A program made the translations under genes and the position numbers. DNA of 20,131 nucleotides from an uncultured Collinsella sp. (GTDB taxonomy: Bacteria; Actinomycetota; Coriobacteriia; Coriobacteriales; Coriobacteriaceae): NCBI GenBank assembly GCA_902496115.1, contig CABUZK010000032.1:1-20131 (forward strand). The letters run 5' to 3'. This document shows positions 8,495-16,557 of this stretch, piece by piece (within the stretch, counting starts at the first letter, position 1; the number at the start of each line of letters is the position of its first letter). The notes beneath the pieces were generated by a model. It searched no databases. It had not been told where the DNA came from and worked only from the letters and a program-made list of their open reading frames with translations.

Positions 8495-10093
8495 TTAGTT
8501 CTCCTCTGATCCAGAAACATCCGAATGGTGCTTGGCCATAAACTGCTGCTTGAAGTCGCCGATGACGCGCAAGAGCTCAGCCTTGGTGTCATCATCGATC
8601 TTCTTGGCGCGAACCTTGTCGAGCAGTGAGCCAAAGCCATTGTCCATGTACTCGATGAACTCGGCACGGAAAGGCAGCACGTCGGCGATCTCCAGGTCAT
8701 CCAGGAAGCCCTCGTTGCCAGCGAACAGCGTAACGATCTGCTCGCCAACCTCAAACGGCTTGTAACGCGGCTGCTTCAGGAGCTCGGTCATGCGGGCACC
8801 ATGGGTCAGCTGCTTCTGAGTAGCCTCGTCGAGGTCGGAGCCGAACTGCGTGAAGCCGGCGAGCTCCTGGTACGAAGCGAGGTCCAGACGGAGGTTGCCG
8901 GCGACCTGCTTCATGGCCTTGGTCTGCGCATCGCCACCGACGCGGGACACGGAGATGCCCACGTCGACTGCCGGGCGCTGACCCTGGAAGAAGAGCTCGG
9001 ACTGCAGGTAGATCTGACCATCGGTAATGGAAATGACGTTGGTCGGAATGTAGGCCGAGACGTCGCCGTCCTGGGTCTCGATGATCGGAAGAGCCGTCAT
9101 GGAGCCGTAACCGTTCTTCTTGGACATCTTGACGGCACGCTCGAGCAGACGAGAGTGCAGGTAGAAGATGTCGCCAGGATAGGCCTCGCGTCCGGGCGGA
9201 CGATGCAGCGTCAGCGACATCTGACGGTAGGCCACAGCCTGCTTGGACAGGTCGTCGTAGATGACGAGCACGTGGCCGCCGGGGTTGGTCTCGCTGGCGG
9301 GCTTGCCGTCCTCGCCGTTGTACATAAAGAACTCGCCAATAGCGGCACCGGCCATAGGCGCGATGTACTGCATAGGGGCGGAATCGGCAGCGGTGGCCGA
9401 AACGATGATGGTGTAGTCGAGCGCACCGTGCTGAGCGAGGGTCTCGCGGATGTTGGCAACCGTGGAGGCCTTCTGGCCGATGGCGACATAGATGCAGACC
9501 ATGCCCTTGCCGCGCTGGTTGAGGATAGCGTCGATGGCGATGGCGGTCTTACCGGTCTTACGGTCACCGATGATGAGCTCACGCTGACCGCGGCCAATAG
9601 GCACCATGGAGTCGATAGCGAGCAGACCGGTCTGAACCGGCTCGCACACCGGGGTACGATCGATGACGCCGGGAGCCTTGAACTCGATGGGGCGACGGTG
9701 CGTAGCGACGATGTCGCCCAGGCCGTCGATGGGCTGGCCGAGCGGATTGACGACGCGGCCGAGCATGGCACGGCTCACGGGGATATCCATAACGCGGCCA
9801 GTGGTGCGGCACTCGTCGCCTTCCTTGATGGAGTCGACGGCACCGAACAGAACGGCGCCGACCTCGTCACGGTCAAGGTTCTGGGCAAGGCCGAAGACGG
9901 TCTCACCGGTATCGGAGCTCTTGAACTCCAGAAGCTCGCCTGCCATGGCGCTCTTGAGGCCGGAGACGCGCGCGATGCCGTCGCCTACCTCGTCGACCGT
10001 TGAAACCTCATGCGTATCGACCGTCGCGGAGAGGCTCGTGAGCTGCTCCTGCAGTTTCTTGGCGATATCCTGGGCATTGAGGGTTTCGGACAT
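8495..10093 (-). CDS. atpA: F1Fo ATP synthase alpha subunit
   Basis: The 532-residue non-catalytic nucleotide-binding subunit of F1. The Walker A motif GDRKTGKT is at 176-183. The VSRVGG segment carries the arginine finger that acts on the neighbouring beta site. The protein is somewhat longer than usual (about 505-515) because of an extended C-terminus rich in Ser, Glu and His. The start is ATG 10093, which overlaps the atpH stop codon by one base (TAATG). A strong GGAGGTGA lies six bases upstream. Confidence 0.98.
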   Translation of the reverse strand: MSETLNAQDIAKKLQEQLTSLSATVDTHEVSTVDEVGDGIARVSGLKSAMAGELLEFKSSDTGETVFGLAQNLDRDEVGAVLFGAVDSIKEGDECRTTGRVMDIPVSRAMLGRVVNPLGQPIDGLGDIVATHRRPIEFKAPGVIDRTPVCEPVQTGLLAIDSMVPIGRGQRELIIGDRKTGKTAIAIDAILNQRGKGMVCIYVAIGQKASTVANIRETLAQHGALDYTIIVSATAADSAPMQYIAPMAGAAIGEFFMYNGEDGKPASETNPGGHVLVIYDDLSKQAVAYRQMSLTLHRPPGREAYPGDIFYLHSRLLERAVKMSKKNGYGSMTALPIIETQDGDVSAYIPTNVISITDGQIYLQSELFFQGQRPAVDVGISVSRVGGDAQTKAMKQVAGNLRLDLASYQELAGFTQFGSDLDEATQKQLTHGARMTELLKQPRYKPFEVGEQIVTLFAGNEGFLDDLEIADVLPFRAEFIEYMDNGFGSLLDKVRAKKIDDDTKAELLRVIGDFKQQFMAKHHSDVSGSEEN

Positions 10094-10569
10094 TAGGCTT
10101 CACCTCCGTACGAATTAGCAGAGTTTGCGAGGGTCTCCTGCGCGATGCGCAGCTGCGTCTTGACGGAAATGTCACGACGCTCGCCGCGGGCCTCGAGCAC
10201 CAGGCCGCCCACGATAGACGGGTCGACCTGCTCGATAAGGAATACCTTGCGGCCGAAGTCCTGCTCGCATTTCTTAGTGATGGTTTGACGCAGCTCGTCG
10301 TCGAGCGGGATCGCCGTGGTGACGGTCACGCCCACTACATCCTCGTCTTCCTCGGCAACATACTTAAAGGCAGCTGCCACCTTGGGAAGAAGGTCGAGCT
10401 GGTCGCGCTTGGACATGGTGTCGAGCACGGCGATGATCTCGGGGCTGGCAGAAGCCAAGCGCTCGATCATCTCGAGGTCCTCGAACACATGGTTCTCGGC
10501 CTTGGCGGCTTCCAAAAGGGAACGCGCGTAGGTCTCGAGCACCTTGTCCTGATAGCGGCTAGTCGGCAT
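10093..10569 (-). CDS. atpH: F1Fo ATP synthase delta subunit (short)
   Basis: A 158-residue peripheral-stalk subunit that fixes F1 to the b subunits. The N-terminal part (SRYQDKVLETYARSLLEAAK) begins the six-helix bundle, and the C-terminal signature VDPSIVGG is at 115-122. It is about 15-20 residues shorter than usual (about 175-180). The gap appears to be in the middle, between the N-terminal bundle and the VTTAIPL segment (83-89). The ATG at 10569 lies 11 bases inside the end of atpF and the stop codon overlaps atpA, so it is tightly coupled on both sides. Confidence 0.93.
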   Translation of the reverse strand: MPTSRYQDKVLETYARSLLEAAKAENHVFEDLEMIERLASASPEIIAVLDTMSKRDQLDLLPKVAAAFKYVAEEDEDVVGVTVTTAIPLDDELRQTITKKCEQDFGRKVFLIEQVDPSIVGGLVLEARGERRDISVKTQLRIAQETLANSANSYGGEA

Positions 10570-11161
10570 TCAGGCTACCTGCTTCCTGGATGTAGCGCTC
10601 GATGAGCTTCTTCTGCTCGGCATCGTCCTCGAGTGCCTCGCCCACGATCTTGGTGGCGACGGCAACGGACAGGTCGGCGATGGAGCTCGCGGCACCGGCG
10701 TAGATGGACTTGCGCTCGTCCTCGACGGTCGTATGGGCCTTGGCGATGATCTCCTCGGCCTCCTTGTGAGCAGCCTCGATGATACGGGCACGCTCGGACT
10801 CGGCGTCCTTACGGGCCTCGAGAACGATGTCGGCAGCCTGACGACGGGCGTCGGTGACGATCGAGTCGGACTCAGCGCGCTTGGCGATAGCCTCCTGCTT
10901 GGTCTTCTCGGCCTCGTCGAGGCTCTCCTCGATCTTCTTGCCGCGCTCCTCCATGGTTTTCATGATGCCCGGCAGGGCGACCTTGGCCAGCACGATCCAG
11001 ATAATCAGGAAGGCGATAAGCGCCGGGATGAACTCCGCCATCTTAGGGATGAGGATGTCCGCACCGGCGGCGCCGTCCTCGGCGAACGCGGAAACCGGCA
11101 TGAGCAGCGCGGCCGCGGACGCGGAGAGTGCGATCGCGCTCTTCTGGGATGAAAGATTCAT
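10559..11161 (-). CDS. atpF: F1Fo ATP synthase b subunit with signal-peptide-like N-terminus
   Basis: The 200-residue peripheral-stalk subunit. It has one transmembrane helix (about 42-62) and then a long charged coiled coil (about 65-180) that dimerises and binds delta. Typical bacterial b subunits (about 155-175 residues) begin almost at the membrane helix. This one has about 35 extra residues with a basic start, a hydrophobic stretch of about 15 residues and an SAFA|ED motif that resembles a signal-peptidase I site after residue 27. No lipobox Cys is present. The ATG at 11161 has GGAGCG eight bases upstream, so the extension is not an annotation artefact. It lies 15 bases after atpE and overlaps atpH. 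Confidence 0.95.
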   Translation of the reverse strand: MNLSSQKSAIALSASAAALLMPVSAFAEDGAAGADILIPKMAEFIPALIAFLIIWIVLAKVALPGIMKTMEERGKKIEESLDEAEKTKQEAIAKRAESDSIVTDARRQAADIVLEARKDAESERARIIEAAHKEAEEIIAKAHTTVEDERKSIYAGAASSIADLSVAVATKIVGEALEDDAEQKKLIERYIQEAGSLNAD

Positions 11162-11176
11162 ACTTGACGCTCCGTG

Positions 11177-11371
11177 CTATTTAACGATCAGCGCGACAAC
11201 GAAGCCGATCAGAGCCAGAGCCTCGCCGAAAGCGGAGCCCATGATGAAGACGGTGAACACGCGGCCCTGGACCTCAGGCTGACGGGCCATAGCACCCGTA
11301 GCACCCAGAGCAGACAGGCCGATAGCAAGACCAGCGCCGATAACACCGAGACCGTAACCGATAACTCCCAC
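11177..11371 (-). CDS. atpE: F1Fo ATP synthase c subunit (proton type)
   Basis: A 64-residue hairpin of two membrane helices, many copies of which form the rotor ring. The polar loop ARQPE is at 29-33 and the ion-carrying carboxylate is Glu50 in GSAFGEALAL. Positions matching the Na+ ligands of Ilyobacter c (Gln32, Ser66) are Ile and Ala here, so the ring should use protons. It is a little shorter than usual (70-80). A stop codon 24 bases upstream in frame rules out a longer start. It begins with GTG at 11371 behind a strong GGAGG. Confidence 0.94.
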   Translation of the reverse strand: MGVIGYGLGVIGAGLAIGLSALGATGAMARQPEVQGRVFTVFIMGSAFGEALALIGFVVALIVK

Positions 11372-11495
11372 GATTCCTCCTTTGTCGTGCGTGTCTTATT
11401 TCACGCAGGATAACCTTTTTATAACTGCCGGGCTCCATGGGTACGGGCACCGGCGGTTTAACGAATTGCCTTACCTTTAAGGCGCGAACGGAAGA
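11372..11495 (-). other. 124-nt atpB-atpE intergenic leader
   Basis: This is the only long gap in an otherwise tightly packed or overlapping operon. It contains a GC-rich inverted repeat (GCCGG and CCGGC arms around a short loop near 11429-11456) and an A/T-rich stretch nearer the atpE ribosome-binding site. In E. coli the region before atpE is known to raise c-subunit translation. A similar role here is inference. Confidence 0.4.
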
Positions 11496-12299
11496 CTACT
11501 CCTCCTCCGCGACCTCCTCTGCCTCGGAGACATACACGGCGGTAAGGACCGTGAAGACGTAAGCCTGGATGGCGCCGACCACAAGCTCGATCGCATAGAT
11601 CAGGATGAGAATGGCAAGCCAGGCCAGCGAAGGCAGGGCTCCGACGGCGTGGGCCGCGGAAACCTGCTGAAGCAGCGGCTGCATGAACATGCTCGCCATG
11701 ATGGCGAACGAGCCCATGACCACGTGTCCTGCGAACATGTTGCAGAACAGACGGACGGCGAGCGTGATGAGGCGCAGGAAGGTCGAGAAAAGCTCGACGA
11801 CCCACACGAGCACGTTCATCGGGAAGCTCACGCCCTGCGGAGCGAGGCTCTTGATGTAGCCGATCACGCCGTGAGCCTTGCATCCGTAGTAGATGAAGTA
11901 CACGAAGGCGAAGATGGCGAGCGCGGCGGTGGAGCCGATTGCACCGGTGCCGGGCTTCATTCCCGGGATCAGGCCGATCATGTTATTGATCAGGATGAAC
12001 AGGAAAAGCGAGCACAGGAACGGGAAGTGCTTCTTCCAGTTCTCACCCACGACGCCCTTGCCGATATCGTTCTCGACGTACTCGATGATGTACTCGAAAC
12101 CGTTGACGAAGAAGCCCTTGGGGACCAGGGTCTGCTTCTTCTTGAACACGGCCAGGACGATCAGGAGCACGATCGTGGAGACGATCAGCCAAAACGAGTA
12201 CTGCGTGATGCCGCAGCTCAGATCGCCCACGACAGGGGTGGAGCTGAACTCGCTGACCAGATGATTAATCTCATCAGGCAGCTTTTCAAAAATTTCCAC
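11496..12299 (-). CDS. atpB: F1Fo ATP synthase a subunit
   Basis: A 267-residue integral membrane stator protein that forms the proton half-channels against the c ring. The essential arginine is Arg183 in TLAVRLFCNMFAGH, and Gln245 in GAIQAYVF matches the conserved Gln of the last helix. Five or six hydrophobic helices are visible. In the Arg motif the usual Gly of RLFGNM is Cys. The C-terminus ends in an acidic tail (SEAEEVAEEE). The start is GTG 12299 with AAAGG about seven bases upstream, three bases after the atpI-like gene. Confidence 0.96.
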   Translation of the reverse strand: MEIFEKLPDEINHLVSEFSSTPVVGDLSCGITQYSFWLIVSTIVLLIVLAVFKKKQTLVPKGFFVNGFEYIIEYVENDIGKGVVGENWKKHFPFLCSLFLFILINNMIGLIPGMKPGTGAIGSTAALAIFAFVYFIYYGCKAHGVIGYIKSLAPQGVSFPMNVLVWVVELFSTFLRLITLAVRLFCNMFAGHVVMGSFAIMASMFMQPLLQQVSAAHAVGALPSLAWLAILILIYAIELVVGAIQAYVFTVLTAVYVSEAEEVAEEE

Positions 12300-12302
12300 G
12301 AC

Positions 12303-12626
12303 TTACCTTTCGACCTCATGAGGATCTCGTAGCGCCTTGGCGACGCGAACCGCGCAGGCGGCCATAAAGGCCACGAAGCCGATCGCCTCGCCCAGGAGGA
12401 ACATGCGAAATGCCTCTCCGAACAACACAAACACAACCAAGGTAAAGACGAGCAGAGCGATTGCCGAGACCGCCAGACTCACCATACCCTTGAGCATGTC
12501 CGCATTCTGCTTATCGTCAAGAACCGGCTTGAGCGTAAAGACAAAGGGAAGGAAGGCAATCGCGCCCGCGATGGCACCTGCAACGATAGCGAGCAGATCG
12601 GCTATCTGAAACACTGGCGTCCTCAC
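12303..12626 (-). CDS. AtpI-like small membrane protein
   Basis: A 107-residue protein with three predicted membrane helices (about 9-31, 50-69 and 74-93) and a basic tail. I do not recognise it by sequence alone. Its place as first gene of the atp operon, three bases before atpB, is that of AtpI, which assists c-ring assembly and ion supply. No conserved AtpI motif was identified, so the name rests on context. The start could be GTG 12626, or GTG 12614, which has GAGG six bases upstream and may be the better choice (103 residues). Confidence 0.75.
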   Translation of the reverse strand: MRTPVFQIADLLAIVAGAIAGAIAFLPFVFTLKPVLDDKQNADMLKGMVSLAVSAIALLVFTLVVFVLFGEAFRMFLLGEAIGFVAFMAACAVRVAKALRDPHEVER

Positions 12627-12676
12627 TTTCCTTTTTTATCGCCTCACAGGACAGTTCCCGCCAAACATTGGTGACT

Positions 12677-12704
12677 ATTGTACGAGCAAATCGCTAAAGT
12701 ACAA
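12677..12704 (-). promoter_or_regulatory. Candidate promoter of the ATP synthase operon
   Basis: On the minus strand TTGTAC (plus 12699-12704), 16 bases, then TACAAT (plus 12677-12682) make a plausible sigma-70-type promoter about 50 bases before the first gene. An inverted repeat AACCGT/ACGGTT (12703-12708 and 12716-12721) touches the -35 box and could be a protein-binding site. Confidence 0.55.
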
Positions 12705-12799
12705 CCGTAAAACAAACGGTTAATACGCACCTGTACGTTTTCTTAAGGCCTTCTTTATGCCGCAGGTACGGTAATACGTTTTTTCGAACCCCTCAGCGC

Positions 12800-12853
12800 A
12801 AAACGTCCGTTAACAGGAGTGCGCGCGGACGTCTTTTGCTCGCCCGCGCGCAC
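12800..12853 (-). terminator. Candidate upp terminator with two competing hairpins
   Basis: A 7-bp stem (12803-12809 with 12826-12832) is followed on the minus strand by TTTT. A 10-bp GC stem (12819-12828 with 12844-12853) uses some of the same bases, so the two folds exclude each other. The T-run is short, so this is a weak call. Confidence 0.4.
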
Positions 12854-12895
12854 CATTTCTTCGTATTTTCGACGTTAGCCGGTATGGCCCAGAGA

Positions 12896-13543
12896 TTACA
12901 GCGTGCCGTAGATGCGGTCGCCGGCGTCGCCCAGGCCCGGAACGATGTAGGCGTCCTCGTTGAGATGGTCGTCGATGGCACACGTATAAACATGTACGTC
13001 GGGGTCCTTTTCGGTCAGTGACTTGAGGCCCTCGGGCGCGGCGACGATACACAGCATGCGGATGTCCTTGACACCGCGCTCGCGCAGGTAGCTGATGGCC
13101 ATCTCGGCCGAACCGCCCGTGGCGAGCATGGGGTCGACGACCAGGCAGATGCGCTGGTCGATATCCTTGGGCATCTTGCAGTAATACTCGTGCGGCTCGT
13201 GGGTAACCTCGTCGCGCTCCATACCGATGTGGCCCACGCGAGCGGAGGGTACCAAGTCGAGGATGCCATCGACCATGCCAAGGCCTGCACGCAGAATGGG
13301 AACGATGGCGAGCTTTTTGCCGGCGAGCTGCTTAAACGTTGCGGTGGTGATGGGGGTCTCGACTTCGACGTCTTCCATGGGCAGGTCGCGCATGGCCTCG
13401 TAGCCGTCAAAAAGTGCGAGTTCGCGCACGAGCTGGCGGAACTGGTTGGTGCCGGTGTTTTTGTCGCGCAGAATCGACAGCTTATGCTGGACGAGCGGGT
13501 GATCGACAAGGGTCACACGGGACGTATCGTAGGTGACGGTCAT
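12896..13543 (-). CDS. upp: Uracil phosphoribosyltransferase
   Basis: A 215-residue cytosolic salvage enzyme that makes UMP from uracil and PRPP. The PRPP loop VVDPMLATGGS is at 135-145. Other family segments are HPLVQHKL (15-22), PILRAGLGMVDG (82-93) and the C-terminal uracil-binding PGLGDAGDRIYGT (202-214). The length matches the family (about 208-210). The ATG at 13543 has AAAGGGG about ten bases upstream. An in-frame upstream start at 13591 would add 16 residues outside the family. A 6-bp hairpin (13579-13594) lies in the leader. Upp directly upstream of the atp operon is an old arrangement shared with Bacillus. Confidence 0.96.
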   Translation of the reverse strand: MTVTYDTSRVTLVDHPLVQHKLSILRDKNTGTNQFRQLVRELALFDGYEAMRDLPMEDVEVETPITTATFKQLAGKKLAIVPILRAGLGMVDGILDLVPSARVGHIGMERDEVTHEPHEYYCKMPKDIDQRICLVVDPMLATGGSAEMAISYLRERGVKDIRMLCIVAAPEGLKSLTEKDPDVHVYTCAIDDHLNEDAYIVPGLGDAGDRIYGTL

Positions 13544-13666
13544 GGGTTGATTGCCCCTTTCGTTGCGGCCGGAAGATGGCCTTGCTGACAAGGCGCATGG
13601 CGATGTTGTTGCCGCGCGCCGTGCATAAGTTTAGCGGTTTGTTGTATCGAGCAGCCCATCGCAGCC

Positions 13667-15208
13667 CTACTGTGCGGTACTGAGCGAGCGCTTGACTGCA
13701 TCACGCCAGCCCGCAAGGTTTTGCTCGCGACGCTCGGCGGACATATGGGGAAGGAAGGTCCTAACGATCTGGGCATTTTGCTCCAGCTCCTCCAGGTCCT
13801 CCCAATAGCCGACGGCAAGGCCCGCCAAGTACGCGGCACCGATCGCCGTGGTCTCCACCGTCTCGCACTGCAACACGGGGATATCCAGCAGATCGGCCTG
13901 GAATTGCATGATGAACTCGTTGCGCGAGGCACCGCCATCGACAGACAGGCGCTCAATCGAAAGTCCCACGTCCTGCTCCATGGCGCGCAGCACGTCGTAG
14001 CTCTGATATGCCATGGATTCGCAGGCGGCACGTACGATGGTCGCACGGCTCGAGGCGCCGGTCAGACCGCACACGATACCGCGGGCATGCGGGTCCCACC
14101 AGGGAGCGCCCAGACCCGCAAAGGCGGGAACGAAGTAGCAGCCCTCATTGTCGTTGATCGAAGCGGCGAGTTGTGCCGACTCGCTCACACTCGAGATGAT
14201 GCCGATGTTGTTGCGCAGCCAGTTCATGGTGGAACCGGCAGCAAAGATGGAGCCCTCGAGTGCATAGCTGATCTTGCCGTCCGCGGCGATACCGATCGTG
14301 GAGACCAGACCGTTCTTGGATTCGACGACCTCGTCGCCGGTGTTCATGAGCATAAAGCAACCCGTGCCATAGGTGTTTTTGGTCTGGCCGGGATGGAAGC
14401 AGCAGTGGCCGAACAGCGACGCCTGCTGATCGCCCGCCACGCCCATGATGGGCGGCATGTTGGTCATGATGTCGCTCGCGACGCGGCCGTAGTCGCCCGA
14501 GCTCCAACGAACCTCGGGCATCATGGAACGTGGAACGTCAAAGAGCGCCAGCAGGTCGTCGTCCCAATCGAGCGTATGGATATTAAAGAGCGCCGTGCGG
14601 CTGGCATTGGTGTAGTCGGTGGCAAAGACCTGACTGCCGGTGAGGTTGTAGATGAGCCAGGTATCGATGGTGCCGAACATGAGGTCGCCCGCCGCCGCGC
14701 TCTCACGCGCACCGTCGACGTTGTCGAGAATCCACTGCACCTTGGAAGCCGAGAAATACGGATCGAGCGTGAGTCCCGTGCGGGAGCGCACCAGCTCTTC
14801 TGCGCCCCGCTCGACCAGCTCGTCGATCAGAGGTGCGGTGCGACGGCATTGCCACACGATGGCGTTATAGATGGGTTGGCCGCTTATGCGGTCCCACACC
14901 ACCGTGGTCTCGCGCTGGTTGGAGATACCGATGGCGGCGATGCGGTCAGAATGGATACCGCTCTTAAACTGGACCTCCATCATCACGCCGATCTGGCTGG
15001 CAAGCACCTCCATGGGGTCTTGCTCTATCCAACCGGGACGCGGGAAGCTGGTTTTGACGCTACGACGTGCCTGCGCGACGATGCAGCCGTACTCGTCGAC
15101 GATGGTCGCAAGTACCGAGGTGGTGCCGCAGTCGAGCGCCATGATGTAGGAACCGCCAAAGTTAAACGAGGCATCTTCCATGCCCAGGCTGCCCAGATTC
15201 AACGACAT
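13667..15208 (-). CDS. glpK: Glycerol kinase
   Basis: A 513-residue FGGY-family kinase that phosphorylates glycerol to glycerol-3-phosphate in the cytosol. The N-terminal phosphate loop is MALDCGTTS (23-31), where most glycerol kinases have DQGTTS, so Gln is replaced by Cys. Substrate-contacting segments typical of GlpK are present: NQRETT, DPYFSASK and GVAGDQQ. The second FGGY signature lies near GGASRNEFIMQFQADLL. About 18 extra residues precede the usual start, but the ATG at 15208 has AAAGGTG eight bases upstream and is favoured over internal Met codons. It follows sua5 by 13 bases. No glpF or glpD is in the window. Confidence 0.93.
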   Translation of the reverse strand: MSLNLGSLGMEDASFNFGGSYIMALDCGTTSVLATIVDEYGCIVAQARRSVKTSFPRPGWIEQDPMEVLASQIGVMMEVQFKSGIHSDRIAAIGISNQRETTVVWDRISGQPIYNAIVWQCRRTAPLIDELVERGAEELVRSRTGLTLDPYFSASKVQWILDNVDGARESAAAGDLMFGTIDTWLIYNLTGSQVFATDYTNASRTALFNIHTLDWDDDLLALFDVPRSMMPEVRWSSGDYGRVASDIMTNMPPIMGVAGDQQASLFGHCCFHPGQTKNTYGTGCFMLMNTGDEVVESKNGLVSTIGIAADGKISYALEGSIFAAGSTMNWLRNNIGIISSVSESAQLAASINDNEGCYFVPAFAGLGAPWWDPHARGIVCGLTGASSRATIVRAACESMAYQSYDVLRAMEQDVGLSIERLSVDGGASRNEFIMQFQADLLDIPVLQCETVETTAIGAAYLAGLAVGYWEDLEELEQNAQIVRTFLPHMSAERREQNLAGWRDAVKRSLSTAQ

Positions 15209-15221
15209 CGCTTACACCTTT

Positions 15222-15965
15222 CTATTGCATCGGGTCGGACAGGACCCGTTCGATCTCTGATGCGGGAAGTGCGCCTTGGCGCAGGATCTGGAGCCCGCCG
15301 TGCTGGAACGACACGATGGTCGAGGCGTCGCGACACGGGGTCTCGCCGGCGTCGACGGCAACATCGACCCCCTCCAGGATGCGACCTTCGACGGCGGCAA
15401 AGCTTGCCGGCGAGGGCGCGCCGTGTGTGTTGGCGCTCGTGCAGGCAAGGGGACTGCCGCAGGCGCGGATGAGCGCTTGGACCACGGGAGAGGCCGAAGC
15501 GCGCAGGGCCACGGTGTCGTCGGCAGCACGCATAAAGGTCGGCACGCAGGGAGCCGCCTTGACCACGATAGTCAGGGCTCCCGGCCAGCATCGTCGCGCA
15601 AGTACGCGGGCATCTTCCGGGATATCCACGCCATAGCGGTCGAGTGCTTCGGCATTATCAACCAGCCAGGCGACCGTTTGGGTGAGTTTGCGCTGCTTGA
15701 GGGTAAAGATGCGGCGGTAGCCGGTACCGAGCGCAGGGACCGCGGCGCCATTGACGACAGCCTGCGGATCGCGCGGCCACGGCAGAGATTCGCTTGTATC
15801 CTGGGGCACGGCGTCCGAGAAGGCGTTGACTGCCACGGCGACACCGTAGACGGTCTCGGTCGGGATCAAGGCCAGGCCGCCGCGGCCGAGCACCTCGGCC
15901 GTGCGCTCGACGGCGAGCCGATGCGGCTCGCGCGTTCCCTCGTATACCCGATAGACCGTCTGCAT
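15222..15965 (-). CDS. Sua5/YrdC-type threonylcarbamoyl-AMP synthase (divergent)
   Basis: A 247-residue enzyme predicted to make threonylcarbamoyl-AMP from threonine, bicarbonate and ATP, for t6A modification of ANN-decoding tRNAs. Family segments are PTETVYG (35-41), the KQR of the K-x-R motif (90-92), CWPGALT (126-132), TSAN (176-179) and STIV (215-218). Two oddities are visible. About 35 extra residues separate the PTETVYG strand from KQR (about 49-83), and the usual KGRP-x-x-x-P is KQRKLTQ, which lacks the prolines. The longer Sua5 C-terminal domain is absent. The start is ATG 15965 with a distant GGGG. The family usually follows prfA-prmC, and here hicAB intervenes. Confidence 0.87.
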   Translation of the reverse strand: MQTVYRVYEGTREPHRLAVERTAEVLGRGGLALIPTETVYGVAVAVNAFSDAVPQDTSESLPWPRDPQAVVNGAAVPALGTGYRRIFTLKQRKLTQTVAWLVDNAEALDRYGVDIPEDARVLARRCWPGALTIVVKAAPCVPTFMRAADDTVALRASASPVVQALIRACGSPLACTSANTHGAPSPASFAAVEGRILEGVDVAVDAGETPCRDASTIVSFQHGGLQILRQGALPASEIERVLSDPMQ

Positions 15966-16099
15966 GTGTATGCCAGCCCCTTACGCTCTGGTGAAAGTTT
16001 GTTTACTGAGGGGCATTCTCGCACGAAACGTTCAACCTATTTGGCCAGAGTGCATGTTGGTTTGGTGAGCGGCTTTAGTAGTCGGTGAAAGTGAGGGGG

Positions 16100-16546
16100 T
16101 CATTGGACTGCGATGAACTTCTTTGGCCTGCCGGCGTGGCGTTTTTGGGCGGCGTAGCGCTCGATGCTGTCTATCGTTATCATCCGACGGCCGTCGACAA
16201 GTTCAACATCGAGCTTTCCGGCTTTGACCAGCGCGGTAATCCGCGGAGCGGAGACTTTGAGGTCCAGCGCTGCGTCTTTAAATGTTCGGCACGCCGCTTC
16301 CCGAGCGTCCTCGTGGTCGATTTCGACTGAAAGGGCCACGACCTCGGCCGAGCGTTCGTACCCTGCCGGAGTCAAACCGTTGTTGAGGTCGTCGGCCAAA
16401 AACGCCATCAGCGCCTCGGTGGCATGGGCAATCGCTTCTTCGCGCGTATCGCCATCGGCAAAAGCGCCGGGAATCTGCGGGAAGCTGGCGCAGTACCCGT
16501 CGTCTTCTTTTATGAGAACGCAGTCATAGGTAAATCGCTGCCTCAT
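16100..16546 (-). CDS. hicB: HicB-family antitoxin
   Basis: A 148-residue protein. The N-terminal HicB fold (about 5-52) shows YDCVLIKEDDGYCASFPQIPG followed by a DGDTREEAIAHATEAL helix. The C-terminal part (about 86-132) resembles an excisionase-type helix-turn-helix for DNA binding. It should neutralise HicA by direct contact and repress the pair's own promoter through the upstream palindrome. The ATG at 16546 has GGAGG four to five bases upstream. A longer frame from 16591 would overlap hicA and lacks such a site. It lies 11 bases after hicA, in the usual toxin-first order. Confidence 0.92.
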   Translation of the reverse strand: MRQRFTYDCVLIKEDDGYCASFPQIPGAFADGDTREEAIAHATEALMAFLADDLNNGLTPAGYERSAEVVALSVEIDHEDAREAACRTFKDAALDLKVSAPRITALVKAGKLDVELVDGRRMITIDSIERYAAQKRHAGRPKKFIAVQ

Positions 16547-16557
16547 TTTGCCTCCAA

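Noticed and set aside
11177..11371. A sodium-dependent c subunit
   Set aside because: The positions equivalent to the sodium ligands Gln and Ser are Ile and Ala, so proton coupling is more likely.
13721..15472. A 583-codon open frame on the plus strand opposite glpK and sua5
   Set aside because: It is a shadow of the glycerol kinase gene. The composition is irregular and no domain is recognisable.
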